Shown in pieces: positions 1-7,845 of a DNA stretch of 12,787 nt; within the stretch, counting starts at the first letter, position 1, and each line of letters starts with the position of its first letter. The translations under genes were made by a program, and so were the position numbers. The DNA lies in contig JAPVWE010000015.1 of assembly GCA_028572035.1 (NCBI GenBank), positions 1-12,787 of the forward strand, in the 5' to 3' direction. The notes under the pieces are model-generated. The model worked only from the letters and a program-made list of their open reading frames with translations. It did no database searches and was not told the origin of the DNA. This DNA comes from Desulfobacteraceae bacterium. Lineage in GTDB: Bacteria > Desulfobacterota > DSM-4660 > Desulfatiglandales > B25-G16.

Positions 1-292
1 GTAACATTTTAGCTCTTTGAAATTAACTGGTGAATGAGCATGGAGATGTCTTTTTTTACCATGCCCTCACAAAGACGAGTCGGTAGGCCGCTTCAAACTG
101 GCGCACACGGACAAAGGCCCTAGAAGACAATGACGAGTTGCTTGTGCGCAGGGTTTGAAGCGGCACGCTGAGGCCCCCTGTTAGAGGGCATGAGGTAAAA
201 GAAGACATCTCCATGCTCATGCGTCTCACCAAGGGTAACTAATTGGCCTTGAGTAAAGGCCAGGAGTAGTTTTCAAAGAGCTAAAATGTTAC
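1..292. repeat. Long nested imperfect inverted repeat, possible structured RNA or MITE-like element
   Basis: No gene lies in 1-292. Bases 1-22 are the exact reverse complement of 271-292. Further paired segments nest inside: 28-33 with 226-231; 36-60 with 194-218 (25 bp, only T53/G201 not Watson-Crick); 61-68 with 184-191; 80-84 with 167-171 (includes two G-T pairs); 87-98 with 153-164 (12 bp perfect); 101-107 with 143-149. A side hairpin pairs 245-250 with 256-261. The pairing starts at base 1, so the arms may extend beyond the window. Four non-Watson-Crick positions (53/201, 82/169, 84/167, 99/152) are G-U on the + strand and would be A-C on the other, weakly favouring a + strand RNA. No motif of RNase P, tmRNA or SRP RNA is recognised. 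It may instead be a MITE-like mobile element. The inverted repeat itself is certain; its role is not known. Confidence 0.85.
1..292 (-). ncRNA. Speculative retron-type msr-msd RNA read on the minus strand
   Basis: Read on the minus strand, the element has the order of a retron ncRNA: an outer arm (292-271) containing TTTTAGC, which resembles the UAGC branch motif; a short hairpin (261-245) in the msr position; a long hairpin of about 180 nt (218-36) in the msd position; and the complementary outer arm (22-1). The reverse transcriptase gene would then lie upstream of base 1 on the minus strand, outside the window. Against this, the AGC sits inside the perfect arm rather than just after it, only one msr hairpin is clear, and G-U pairs favour the other strand. 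Low confidence. Confidence 0.15.
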
Positions 293-390
293 GAACTGAG
301 CAACTGTAGCCGCAGCTGAAGCAGAAGCATTTCGTATTTTAAGATCGGTTTCTATTTTTTGAAGGCTGAAGAAAGTGGAACACCGTATAG

Positions 391-418
391 GTGACGGGAC
401 CCATGGACTCGTTAATAT
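391..418 (+). promoter_or_regulatory. Weak sigma-70-like promoter before the first gene
   Basis: GTGACG at 391-396 (four of six to TTGACA), a 16-base spacer, and TAATAT at 413-418 (close to TATAAT). Transcription would start near 425, leaving a very short leader before the GTG start at 442. Seen by eye only. The rest of 293-441 shows no other recognisable element. Confidence 0.3.
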
Positions 419-441
419 TAAATGAGTGAGGTTTTTGAAAA

Positions 442-2154
442 GTGGCCAGCAAAGTAGTTAGCTTAAGTCAAGCCATTGAAAATAATATCGAGCCGGGCAT
501 GACAATACATATAAGCCTTCAGGCGGGCGCGGCGACCTGCGAGCTGGCAAGGCAGTTCTGGGGCAGAAGCGCGGACTTCACGCTCATCATGAATATGATA
601 GGCGGACATCACGCGTTGAGCTTGGTTCACGGCGGGTTAGTAAAAAAGCTGATTTTTACTAACAGCGCTGATATCTATCCAAGACCTTATCCCAACGCGG
701 TAATTCAGCGTGCTTTCAAGCATAAAAGCATCGATCTTGAAAACTGGTCATTGTTATCCCTGACCCAGGCCCTGATGGCAGGTGCGTTAGGCCTTCCTTT
801 TATTCCGACACGCTCTATCATAGGCAGCAGCCTGGCTGATGACAATAGACATGCCTTTACGGTTGTGGAGGACGTATTTGGGAGCGGGGAGAGGATTGGC
901 TTAATTAAATCACTATGCCCGGATATATCCATAATACATGGATGGGCCGCAGACCCTATGGGCAATTTGATTCTTCCTGGCCCGCCACGCGACGCCTGGG
1001 CGGCAAAGGCAAGCAGCAATGGTATCATTGTCTCCGTTGAAAAGCTTGTGACTGAAGATTTTATCAGGAGCCATTCTTTGTTGGTGAAAATCCCGGGCAG
1101 TTTAGTTGACGCAGTCTGTGTGGCACCTTTCGGGGCGCACCCCCAAAACATGAGCGCACAAAGCCTTTCTGAATTTGAAGGGTATGGTTTGGATCACGAT
1201 TTTTTAAAAGATTTTCGCAAGGCAAGTGAAGACTCAGATACATTAGACCAATGGGTAAAGGAGTGGATACTGGATTGCCGCACACACGAAAACTATTTGG
1301 ATAAACTTGGCAAAAAACGTATACGCGACTTGAAGAGCAAAGGTAATCCACAGGTCTGGAAGAATGATAAAAAGGTGACCAAGAAAGAACGTGTCGGCGA
1401 AGAGGAACCCACTCCGACGGAATACGCCATAATCGGCGGAGCACGAAGAATTAAAGATATCATTGTCAAGCATCGATATAAGACCATGTTCGCCGGGATA
1501 GGAATATCCGGGTTAGCAGGTTGGTGTGCCTATTATTTTTTGAAAGAGAAAGGTTACCATATAGATTTATTAGCTGCCGGTATAGGATATCAGCCATGCC
1601 CGGGTGATCCCCTGCTCATAAGCCCTGCTAACATGGCGACCGCAAAGATGATTTCAGACTGTTTAGACGTGCATGGTGTAAGCGTAGGAGGAATAAATAG
1701 CGCCTGCCTGGGGGTATTGGGTGCTGGGCAAATAGATAAATATGGGAATATCAATTCTACCATAATCAAGTCCCGCAAGGGGGATGATATTTACCTTTCA
1801 GGCGCGGGGGGTGGCAACGATATAGCAAGTGCAGCTAAAGAGGTGGTGGTCGTGGCAATGCAAAAAGCTAACCGCCTCGTTGAAGCAGTAAACTATATAA
1901 CGTGTCCGGGAACAAGGATCAGCACCCTCATCACCAATGAAGGGGTATATGTGAAAGACGACTCGGAGTTTATCCTTAAAGGATATTTTCCAAAGCCTGG
2001 ATTATCTGAGGAAAAAGAAAGGATCAAAGAAATTACAAGTGCTTGTGGATGGGAGCTGCGCATAGCGCCTCAACCAGAGAAACTGTCTCCACCCACCTCA
2101 AAAGAATTGAGGTTGTTACGATCATTTGATCCTGACGGTGTTTTCCTAAGGTAG
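442..2154 (+). CDS. Fused alpha-beta class I CoA-transferase-fold protein, IpdAB/GctAB-like, catalytic Glu apparently absent
   Basis: A 570-residue fusion of two class I CoA-transferase domains, usually separate subunits (GctA/GctB or IpdA/IpdB). Residues 1 to about 265 are the alpha domain, with the typical segment AGALGLPFIPTRSIIGSSL at 113-131. A lysine-rich linker (about 285-325) leads to the beta domain (about 328-570), with AQIDKYGNINST-like residues at 429-440 and SGAGGGNDIAS at 453-463. In glutaconate CoA-transferase beta the nucleophile is the Glu of a VESG motif. The aligned place here reads LLAAG (376-380), so Ala378 replaces it. That is shared with IpdAB, a ring-opening hydrolase of this fold in steroid breakdown that also lacks this Glu. 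A hydrolase or C-C lyase acting on a CoA thioester is therefore as likely as a transferase. GTG start at 442 with GAGG at 428-431; no in-frame ATG is better placed. Cytoplasmic, no signal peptide. First gene of the run. Confidence 0.85.
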   Translation: MASKVVSLSQAIENNIEPGMTIHISLQAGAATCELARQFWGRSADFTLIMNMIGGHHALSLVHGGLVKKLIFTNSADIYPRPYPNAVIQRAFKHKSIDLENWSLLSLTQALMAGALGLPFIPTRSIIGSSLADDNRHAFTVVEDVFGSGERIGLIKSLCPDISIIHGWAADPMGNLILPGPPRDAWAAKASSNGIIVSVEKLVTEDFIRSHSLLVKIPGSLVDAVCVAPFGAHPQNMSAQSLSEFEGYGLDHDFLKDFRKASEDSDTLDQWVKEWILDCRTHENYLDKLGKKRIRDLKSKGNPQVWKNDKKVTKKERVGEEEPTPTEYAIIGGARRIKDIIVKHRYKTMFAGIGISGLAGWCAYYFLKEKGYHIDLLAAGIGYQPCPGDPLLISPANMATAKMISDCLDVHGVSVGGINSACLGVLGAGQIDKYGNINSTIIKSRKGDDIYLSGAGGGNDIASAAKEVVVVAMQKANRLVEAVNYITCPGTRISTLITNEGVYVKDDSEFILKGYFPKPGLSEEKERIKEITSACGWELRIAPQPEKLSPPTSKELRLLRSFDPDGVFLR

Positions 2155-2202
2155 ACGATGTTAAACAGATCATAAACTAATCACAATTATAGGTTGAATA
2201 AC

Positions 2203-4158
2203 ATGTCTAATAAACACTTCCCACATTTATTTGCAGAAGGGCAAATTGGAAATTTTAAAGTAAAAAATCGCATCGTCATGCTACCTATGGCGAGGCAGTT
2301 TCAAGGTTTTAATGGGGAAGTAACCCCAAAAACTATTGAGTATTATGTGGAGAGGGCAAAGGGAGGGGTGGGATTAATAATCCTTGGTTCTACGCGAGTA
2401 TTTCCTCCAGAGCATAAGTTTTATACTCCTGCGTCACTTAATCTTAGTGATAACCGGTATCTTCCTGGGCATTGCGATCTTGTTCAAGCAATACATGCCT
2501 ATGGAACTAAAGTTGGCATTCAATTTGGACATGTTGGAGGTCAAAAGACTATTCAAAGCGTAGCCGTTTCAGATGTGCAGCAATTTTTCTGTGATGGGTC
2601 CCCTTACCCTAAACCTAGACCTATCACAAGGAGTGAGATTTACGACATAATTGATCTGTTTGCCAACGGTGCTCTTATGGCTAAGACGGCTGGCTATGAT
2701 ATTGTTGAAATACATGCGGCTCACGGTTATCTTTTTGGTGGCTTTTTGTCCCCAAAGCTTAATCGTAGAACGGATGAATTTGGTGGAGTTTTGGAGAACC
2801 GCATGAGGGTTTTGGTAGAGATGATTAAACAGGTGAAGCGGCTGGCTGGCAGTGATTTCCCTATAAGTGTTCGAATTAGCGCTATTGATTATTTGGAGAA
2901 TAGTATCGATTTAGATGAATCTCCAAAGATGGTCAAGATACTTGAAGAGGCGGGAGCAGATGTTGTTAATGTTGCTGCCGGCTGTCATGAGTATCAACAC
3001 TTATCCAATGACATAATGCGATTGGAGGAAGGTTTTAAGCGTCCACTTTTTGAGGCGATTAAGAAAGAAGTAAATATTCCCATTATTGTTGGAGGGGGCT
3101 ATCGGAATCCGGACAAATGTGAGAATATAGTAGCTGATGGTGTCGCTGATTTTCTTGGGATGGCTAGGCCGCTTGTCGCTGATCCAGAATGGCCGAAAAA
3201 GGCAAAGGATGGTAGAGTTGAAGATATCCGAAGGTGCTTATCATGTGGTGAATGTCTTTACCAGATGGGTGGTAAATTTGCTTATCCTCACGGGTGTACA
3301 GTCAATGCCGCTTTTACCAGGGAGAGAGAGTGGAGCGCGATTAAACCTGCCAGTGTCAAGAAGGAAGTCATGATTATTGGAGGAGGGCCGGCAGGAATGG
3401 AGGCGGCCAGAATAGCTGCCATACGGGGGCATGACGTAACCCTTTATGAGAAAGAGAAACAGATGGGAGGTCAGCTCCTCGTTGCGGCCAAACCCCCAGG
3501 GAAGGATAAACTGCTCTGGATTCGCGACTATGAGGAAACCCAACTGAAGAAACTCAGGGTAAATATACAGTTGGGTACTGAAGTTACCCCTGAGTTTGTG
3601 CAGAGAGAAAAACCGGACGCAGTTGTTCTGGCAACCGGCGCTGAGCCATCCATCCCCGACATTGAAGGTATTCGGGGCGAAAACGTGGTAACGGCTGTGG
3701 ATGTCCTTGCTGGTAAGGTTGAACTGAGCAATCAGAGGGTTGTTATTACCGGTGGGGGAATGATTGGCGCTGAAGTCGGTGAGTTTTTGTTAGACCGAGG
3801 GAACAAGGTGATCATTGTTGAGATGCTAGCCACAATTGCCAGTGATATGGAGCCTACCAACAGAAGAGGATTATTGGATGCTCTTCAGAAATATGGGGAC
3901 AAGGTGGAGCTGTTGACGGATCACAAGGTGGCGGGGGTTAGACATGATGGCGTTAGTGTTGTTAAAGGAGAATCCGGAGAGAAAACGACAATCCAGGCAG
4001 AGACCATCGTTTTAGCGCTGGGTTCACAACCGGTGCGCAAAGTGGCTGACGTACTGAAAGAGAGGGGTATAGCGTTTTACGCCATTGGAGACTGTAAGAA
4101 TCCGAATAACATCAGACAAGCTGTCTATGATGGCTCTCTCGCCGGTCGTCAAATCTAA
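2203..4158 (+). CDS. NADH:flavin oxidoreductase, 2,4-dienoyl-CoA reductase (FadH)-like Fe-S flavoprotein
   Basis: A 651-residue protein with the full FadH/enoate-reductase architecture. The N-terminal FMN TIM barrel (about 1-340) has HAAHGYL at 171-177. Tyr176 and His262 match the Tyr and His proton donors of E. coli FadH. Cys345, 348, 351 and 365 form the 4Fe-4S motif. Next come an FAD GGGPAG fold at 393-398, an NAD(P)H-binding GGGMIGAE at 517-524, and a C-terminal IGDC near 628-631. Members pass electrons from NAD(P)H through FAD and Fe-S to FMN and reduce conjugated C=C bonds, often in CoA thioesters; a reductive step fits this pathway. A TTG at 2194 would add three residues, but AGG (2191-2193) touches it, whereas it sits 9 bases before the ATG at 2203, so 2203 is preferred. 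By eye the barrel half is more AT-rich than the dinucleotide-binding half after about 3350. The exact substrate cannot be told. Confidence 0.93.
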   Translation: MSNKHFPHLFAEGQIGNFKVKNRIVMLPMARQFQGFNGEVTPKTIEYYVERAKGGVGLIILGSTRVFPPEHKFYTPASLNLSDNRYLPGHCDLVQAIHAYGTKVGIQFGHVGGQKTIQSVAVSDVQQFFCDGSPYPKPRPITRSEIYDIIDLFANGALMAKTAGYDIVEIHAAHGYLFGGFLSPKLNRRTDEFGGVLENRMRVLVEMIKQVKRLAGSDFPISVRISAIDYLENSIDLDESPKMVKILEEAGADVVNVAAGCHEYQHLSNDIMRLEEGFKRPLFEAIKKEVNIPIIVGGGYRNPDKCENIVADGVADFLGMARPLVADPEWPKKAKDGRVEDIRRCLSCGECLYQMGGKFAYPHGCTVNAAFTREREWSAIKPASVKKEVMIIGGGPAGMEAARIAAIRGHDVTLYEKEKQMGGQLLVAAKPPGKDKLLWIRDYEETQLKKLRVNIQLGTEVTPEFVQREKPDAVVLATGAEPSIPDIEGIRGENVVTAVDVLAGKVELSNQRVVITGGGMIGAEVGEFLLDRGNKVIIVEMLATIASDMEPTNRRGLLDALQKYGDKVELLTDHKVAGVRHDGVSVVKGESGEKTTIQAETIVLALGSQPVRKVADVLKERGIAFYAIGDCKNPNNIRQAVYDGSLAGRQI

Positions 4159-4192
4159 GCTGAGATAGATTGGAAATTTACGGAGAGAAGTT

Positions 4193-5401
4193 ATGCGTCA
4201 CTTTCCACTTGAAGGATACAGAGTGATAGACTTTGGCTGGGCAGCGGCCGCGCCTAGAGCGACATGCCTCCTGGCGGACATGGGGGCTGAGGTTATTAAA
4301 GTAGAAACACGAAAACGCCCTGATCCTGTTAGATTTGGCCCTGATAACCTGAAAAGGGATCCAGAGATGGATCCCCTTTTTCACAGTATAAATCGCAATA
4401 AATTGGGTATCCTTTTAGATCTGACCCATTCCGAGGGTATTGAGCTTATCAAGAGGTTGGTTAGGATAAGTGATGTAGTGGTGGAAAATTTTTCCACTGG
4501 GGTGATGAAAAGGTTTACATTGGATTATGATGAATTAAAAAAGATTAAACCGGACATTATCATGATTTCCTTTCCTGGTGTCGGCAGTGAGGGACCGTTA
4601 GCAGATGTCGTAACTTATGGCCCCTCACTTGCAGGATTAGCCGGCCTGGATAGCCTGATCGGCTACGAAGGTGAACGTGTTTTAGGAATGCAGCAGGCTT
4701 ATGCTGACATTAATGCTGCGCTGCATGGTGCATTTGCTATTCAAATTGCTTTATATCATCGTGAAAAGTATGGAGAAGGCCAACACATCGAGGTAGCACA
4801 GATCGAGTCTCTACTCAGTACTATGCCTGAGCCGGTCATGGAGTTTAGTACAAATAAGCGTATCTTAAGTACCTTGGGCAATGTTAACAATATTATACCG
4901 GTGCACAACAATTATCCTTGCAAGGGAGAGGATAAATGGATCTCCCTTGCTATATGTACTGAGGAGGAATGGGAGAGATTTTGTAAGGCAATAGGCGATC
5001 CACCCTGGACAAAAAGGGAGGAATTTGCGGATGGCTATAAAAGATCATTAAACCGGAAGGAGCTGGATGGACTAATTGGGGAGTGGACCATCGGAAAAAC
5101 TCCTAATGAAGCTATGGAGATCCTCCAAAAGGCCGGTGTAGCAGCAGCTCCCTGTGCCGATACTGAAGACCGTTTTCTCGACCCGCACTTTCAAGAACGA
5201 CAGAATATTGTTAATGTTGATCATCCAGTAACAGGAGTAGATTTTGTTCCCAACGTCATTTGTAAATTAAGTGAAACCCCAGGGGAAATCCGACGTCCAG
5301 CACCCCTCTTGGGAGAGCACAATGATTATGTTTATGGCGAACTACTGGGTTTGTCCAAAGATGAGATCGAGAGACTTATACAGGAAAAGATTATCTTTTA
5401 A
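4193..5401 (+). CDS. CaiB/BaiF family (class III) CoA-transferase, catalytic Asp present
   Basis: A 402-residue protein of normal family length. The N-terminal LEGYRVIDFGWAAAAPRA (6-23) and LLADMGAEVIKVE (26-38) are the standard CaiB/BaiF opening. NRNKLGILLDL (68-76 region) and YGEGQHIEVAQIES (193-206) are also family features. Asp172, in QQAYADINAALHG, aligns with the Asp that forms the acyl-anhydride in formyl-CoA transferase and CaiB. It likely moves CoA between a carboxylic acid of the pathway and a donor thioester, without ATP. ATG start with GGAGAG at 4182-4187, five bases upstream; the gene follows the flavoprotein by 34 bases and precedes the amidohydrolase by 29, so co-transcription is likely. 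The substrate cannot be told from sequence. Confidence 0.93.
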   Translation: MRHFPLEGYRVIDFGWAAAAPRATCLLADMGAEVIKVETRKRPDPVRFGPDNLKRDPEMDPLFHSINRNKLGILLDLTHSEGIELIKRLVRISDVVVENFSTGVMKRFTLDYDELKKIKPDIIMISFPGVGSEGPLADVVTYGPSLAGLAGLDSLIGYEGERVLGMQQAYADINAALHGAFAIQIALYHREKYGEGQHIEVAQIESLLSTMPEPVMEFSTNKRILSTLGNVNNIIPVHNNYPCKGEDKWISLAICTEEEWERFCKAIGDPPWTKREEFADGYKRSLNRKELDGLIGEWTIGKTPNEAMEILQKAGVAAAPCADTEDRFLDPHFQERQNIVNVDHPVTGVDFVPNVICKLSETPGEIRRPAPLLGEHNDYVYGELLGLSKDEIERLIQEKIIF

Positions 5402-5430
5402 TATGTACAATTTCCAAGCGGGAGAATTCA

Positions 5431-6798
5431 GTGGAAGTTGATACTGTGATAAATAATTGTGCAATTGTCAGGCATGATGGAATTTTGAATGCTGGCTTAG
5501 CTATTGACAAGGGAAAAATCGTAGCTATTGCGAGAGACCGTGAGTTACCTTCAGCCGGGACAATTATTGACGGTAGAGGAAACTATGTTATTCCAGGAGT
5601 AGTTGATGCTCATGTTCATCTCGAGTATCCTCCCGGTATTGACCCTGAGTCGAATATTAGGAGGGAGACACAGGCATGTGCGGCAGCTGGTTGCACTACA
5701 ATTGTACATTTATTAGCCCCGGCTGATGACATAATAGACAAAGCCAGAGAATTCGTTGGACTCTATGAAAAGAATGCTTATGTGGACCTTGCTCTTAGTG
5801 CACGCATTTACACGAGGGAAAACATAAGACAGATCCGAAGTATGTACGATTATGGAATTGTTGGTGTTAAGCTTTTACTTCCTTACAAGGGCAGCGAGGC
5901 TATTTGGAAAGGGCGCGTTGGCGGGATAGACGACGGGATAGTATATCTCACCTTCAAGGAAATTGGCCAGCTAGCTAAACAGGGCTGTAAGGTATTTGCT
6001 AGGGTTCATTGTGAGAATGTGGAGATATTCCTTAAGATGAAAGAGGAATTCCTGGAGAAGGGGATTGAGCCCTCATCCTGGAATGAGGTAAGAACGCGTG
6101 TTTGTGAAGAAGAAGCAATGAGAAAATGCTTATACTTAGCCAGTGTTACAGAGTGTCCGATATATGTGGTGCACGTGACAATTAAAGAGGGGATTGCCCT
6201 ACTGGCTAAAGCCAGGGCAGAAGGTGTGAACGTCGTTGCAGAAACATGTATTCAGTATTTGACTGCGAATACGGATAATGTTGATAGGATTCTCTCCAAA
6301 GTCAACCCCCCTATACGGGAGCCTGAGGACAATAGGAGGCTTTGGGAAGCTTTAGGAGATGGCATTATTAATGTCGTTGCAACGGATCATGCACCGGTCC
6401 CGAAGGCACTTAAAAATAATCTTTGGGATGCTACGGTTGGTATTCCCTGTGCAGAAATGTTCTTACCCCTCATGTTAAGTGAAGGGGTGAATAAAGGGAA
6501 AATATCATTAGAGAAACTAGTGGACGTTTGTTGTTTTAGCCCTGCAAGCAAATTTGGTCTTACACCTCGGAAAGGGACAATATCCATAGGTTCTGATGCT
6601 GACCTTGCATTAATTGATTTGAAGAAGGAGGCCGTTATACCAGAGAAACCTCTTTATTCAAATGGCGACTTTTCGATATTTGCAGGACGGAAAATAAAGG
6701 GATGGCCAATACTTACCATGTTAGGAGGAAGTATTGTGGCAAAAGATGGAAAAGTTATGGGTGAAGCTGGATACGGTAAGTATATCCCAGGTCACTAG
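5431..6798 (+). CDS. Dihydropyrimidinase/D-hydantoinase-like cyclic amidohydrolase
   Basis: A 455-residue member of the amidohydrolase superfamily, close to the hydantoinase/dihydropyrimidinase/allantoinase branch. All six ligands of the binuclear metal site are visible: His61 and His63 (DAHVHLE), Lys147 as the carbamylated lysine (GVKLLLPYKG), His193 (RVHCEN), His248 (VVHVT) and Asp319 (ATDHAP). ETCIQYL at 271-277 matches the family's ETCPQYL. The substrate-binding Ser of the usual SPPLR is Asn292 here (VNPPIR), suggesting an altered substrate. The family hydrolyses cyclic amides such as dihydropyrimidines, hydantoins and allantoin. Next to a Mo hydroxylase and CoA-thioester enzymes, the best guess is opening of a lactam ring made by hydroxylation of an N-heterocycle. 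GTG start with GGGAG at 5420-5424, six bases upstream. Cytoplasmic. Dihydroorotase is less likely because no pyrimidine biosynthesis gene is near. Confidence 0.9.
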   Translation: MEVDTVINNCAIVRHDGILNAGLAIDKGKIVAIARDRELPSAGTIIDGRGNYVIPGVVDAHVHLEYPPGIDPESNIRRETQACAAAGCTTIVHLLAPADDIIDKAREFVGLYEKNAYVDLALSARIYTRENIRQIRSMYDYGIVGVKLLLPYKGSEAIWKGRVGGIDDGIVYLTFKEIGQLAKQGCKVFARVHCENVEIFLKMKEEFLEKGIEPSSWNEVRTRVCEEEAMRKCLYLASVTECPIYVVHVTIKEGIALLAKARAEGVNVVAETCIQYLTANTDNVDRILSKVNPPIREPEDNRRLWEALGDGIINVVATDHAPVPKALKNNLWDATVGIPCAEMFLPLMLSEGVNKGKISLEKLVDVCCFSPASKFGLTPRKGTISIGSDADLALIDLKKEAVIPEKPLYSNGDFSIFAGRKIKGWPILTMLGGSIVAKDGKVMGEAGYGKYIPGH

Positions 6799-6879
6799 TT
6801 GCAGTAGCAGCCTATTCATTAGCGGAGTATAGAGATTTAGCAATGTTTTCAGTAATCGTTTTCATAAGTTGGGAGGAGG

Positions 6880-7761
6880 ATGATGAATACAGAAATACTT
6901 ATTTATGAGAAAGAGGATTATCCTGAGGGTTCGGTCGTTACCATTACCATGAATAAGCCTGAAACCTTAAATGCGCTGGATATTGAGTTTAGTCGTGAAA
7001 TAGACGCAGCTTTAAAGAAGGCAGAAGAGGACGACGATGTAAAGGTTGTGGTTCTGAAAGGTGCAGGGAAAGCCTTTTCAGCAGGATATGATCTTGGGCC
7101 CGTATACTTTGTTTATGGCGGTGGTACTGGAAAGCCTGAAGACAAGACTAGGCGACCCAGCCAGAGGGCAAGGCTGGCATATGATCGCTGGCGCTCAGAA
7201 AGTCTGCGTAGAATATTTCTTTTGGATAAGATAACGATAGCTCAAGTGCATGGATATTGTATAGGCGGCGGGTTATATATGTCTCTCTGTTGTGACCTTA
7301 CGATTGCTGCTGAAGACGCAAAGATTGGGCATTCGGAACAGAGGCTTGGTTTTTCTGGCGCAATGTATGTATTTCCGATTGAGGTTATGTTGATTGGTCA
7401 GAAGAAGGCCAGAGAACTTCTTCTAACGGGGAAATTGATAGATGGGAAGGAAGCGGAAAGAATTGGATTGGTGAATCAAGTCTTCCCAGCAGATCAGCTT
7501 GAAGAGGAAACTAGAAAATTAGCTCAATCTATGACTCTTCTCCCACGAGATGGGATTGCGATAGGTAAAGCTACCGCTCGGTTGGCATATGATTCTATGG
7601 GGCTTAGTTCAGCTTTTGGACAAGGCTATCTCGGTCATACCATGTTTACCAACACAAGATTTGAGCCAGGCGAGTTCAACTTTCTAAAGCGCAGGAGAGA
7701 TGTGGGACTTAGATCCGCTGTTAAGGAAAGAGATGAGAGATATAAAGGACTCATAGATTAA
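6880..7761 (+). CDS. Enoyl-CoA hydratase/isomerase (crotonase) superfamily protein with one catalytic Glu replaced
   Basis: A 293-residue crotonase-fold protein, somewhat longer than the usual 260 because of an insert at about 73-105. The oxyanion-hole segments are FSAGYDL (66-72) and YCIGGGLYMSLCCDLTIA (126-143). Of the two glutamates of a classic hydratase, the second is present as Glu153 (HSEQRLG). The first (the E of GGGCEL) is Tyr133. A plain hydratase is therefore doubtful. Isomerases, thioester hydrolases and ring-cleaving C-C hydrolases of this fold often lack one Glu. CoA-thioester binding in the cytoplasm is expected. Two ATGs (6880 and 6883) follow GGGAGGAGG at 6871-6879; the second has better spacing, so the protein may be 292 residues. 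An 81-base gap precedes it with no terminator seen. Confidence 0.9.
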   Translation: MMNTEILIYEKEDYPEGSVVTITMNKPETLNALDIEFSREIDAALKKAEEDDDVKVVVLKGAGKAFSAGYDLGPVYFVYGGGTGKPEDKTRRPSQRARLAYDRWRSESLRRIFLLDKITIAQVHGYCIGGGLYMSLCCDLTIAAEDAKIGHSEQRLGFSGAMYVFPIEVMLIGQKKARELLLTGKLIDGKEAERIGLVNQVFPADQLEEETRKLAQSMTLLPRDGIAIGKATARLAYDSMGLSSAFGQGYLGHTMFTNTRFEPGEFNFLKRRRDVGLRSAVKERDERYKGLID

Positions 7762-7833
7762 GGTTGTTTTCGTGAGAGATAGAGCTGAGGAGCGGTCCTG
7801 AAAAGGTCTTATGGGCTCTAAAAGGCAAACCTC

Positions 7834-7843
7834 AGGAGGTGAT
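7834..7843 (+). promoter_or_regulatory. Near-perfect Shine-Dalgarno site for the FAD subunit
   Basis: AGGAGGTGAT is complementary to nearly the whole anti-SD end of 16S rRNA. AGGAGG ends six bases before the ATG at 7846. It fixes that start over the out-of-frame ATG at 7842 and suggests strong translation of the first hydroxylase subunit. Confidence 0.8.
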
Positions 7844-7845
7844 GT

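Noticed and set aside
245..261. Intrinsic terminator at the GGCCTT/AAGGCC hairpin
   Set aside because: The stem is only 6 bp and is not followed by a T-run in either direction.
1..292. Known RNA such as RNase P, tmRNA, SRP RNA or 6S RNA
   Set aside because: I could not find the hallmark conserved motifs of these RNAs, and the 22-bp outer arms do not match their usual layouts.
705..1778. Several minus-strand open frames inside the first gene
   Set aside because: They are antisense to a well-conserved coding frame, show no recognisable protein features and mutually overlap; they are shadows.
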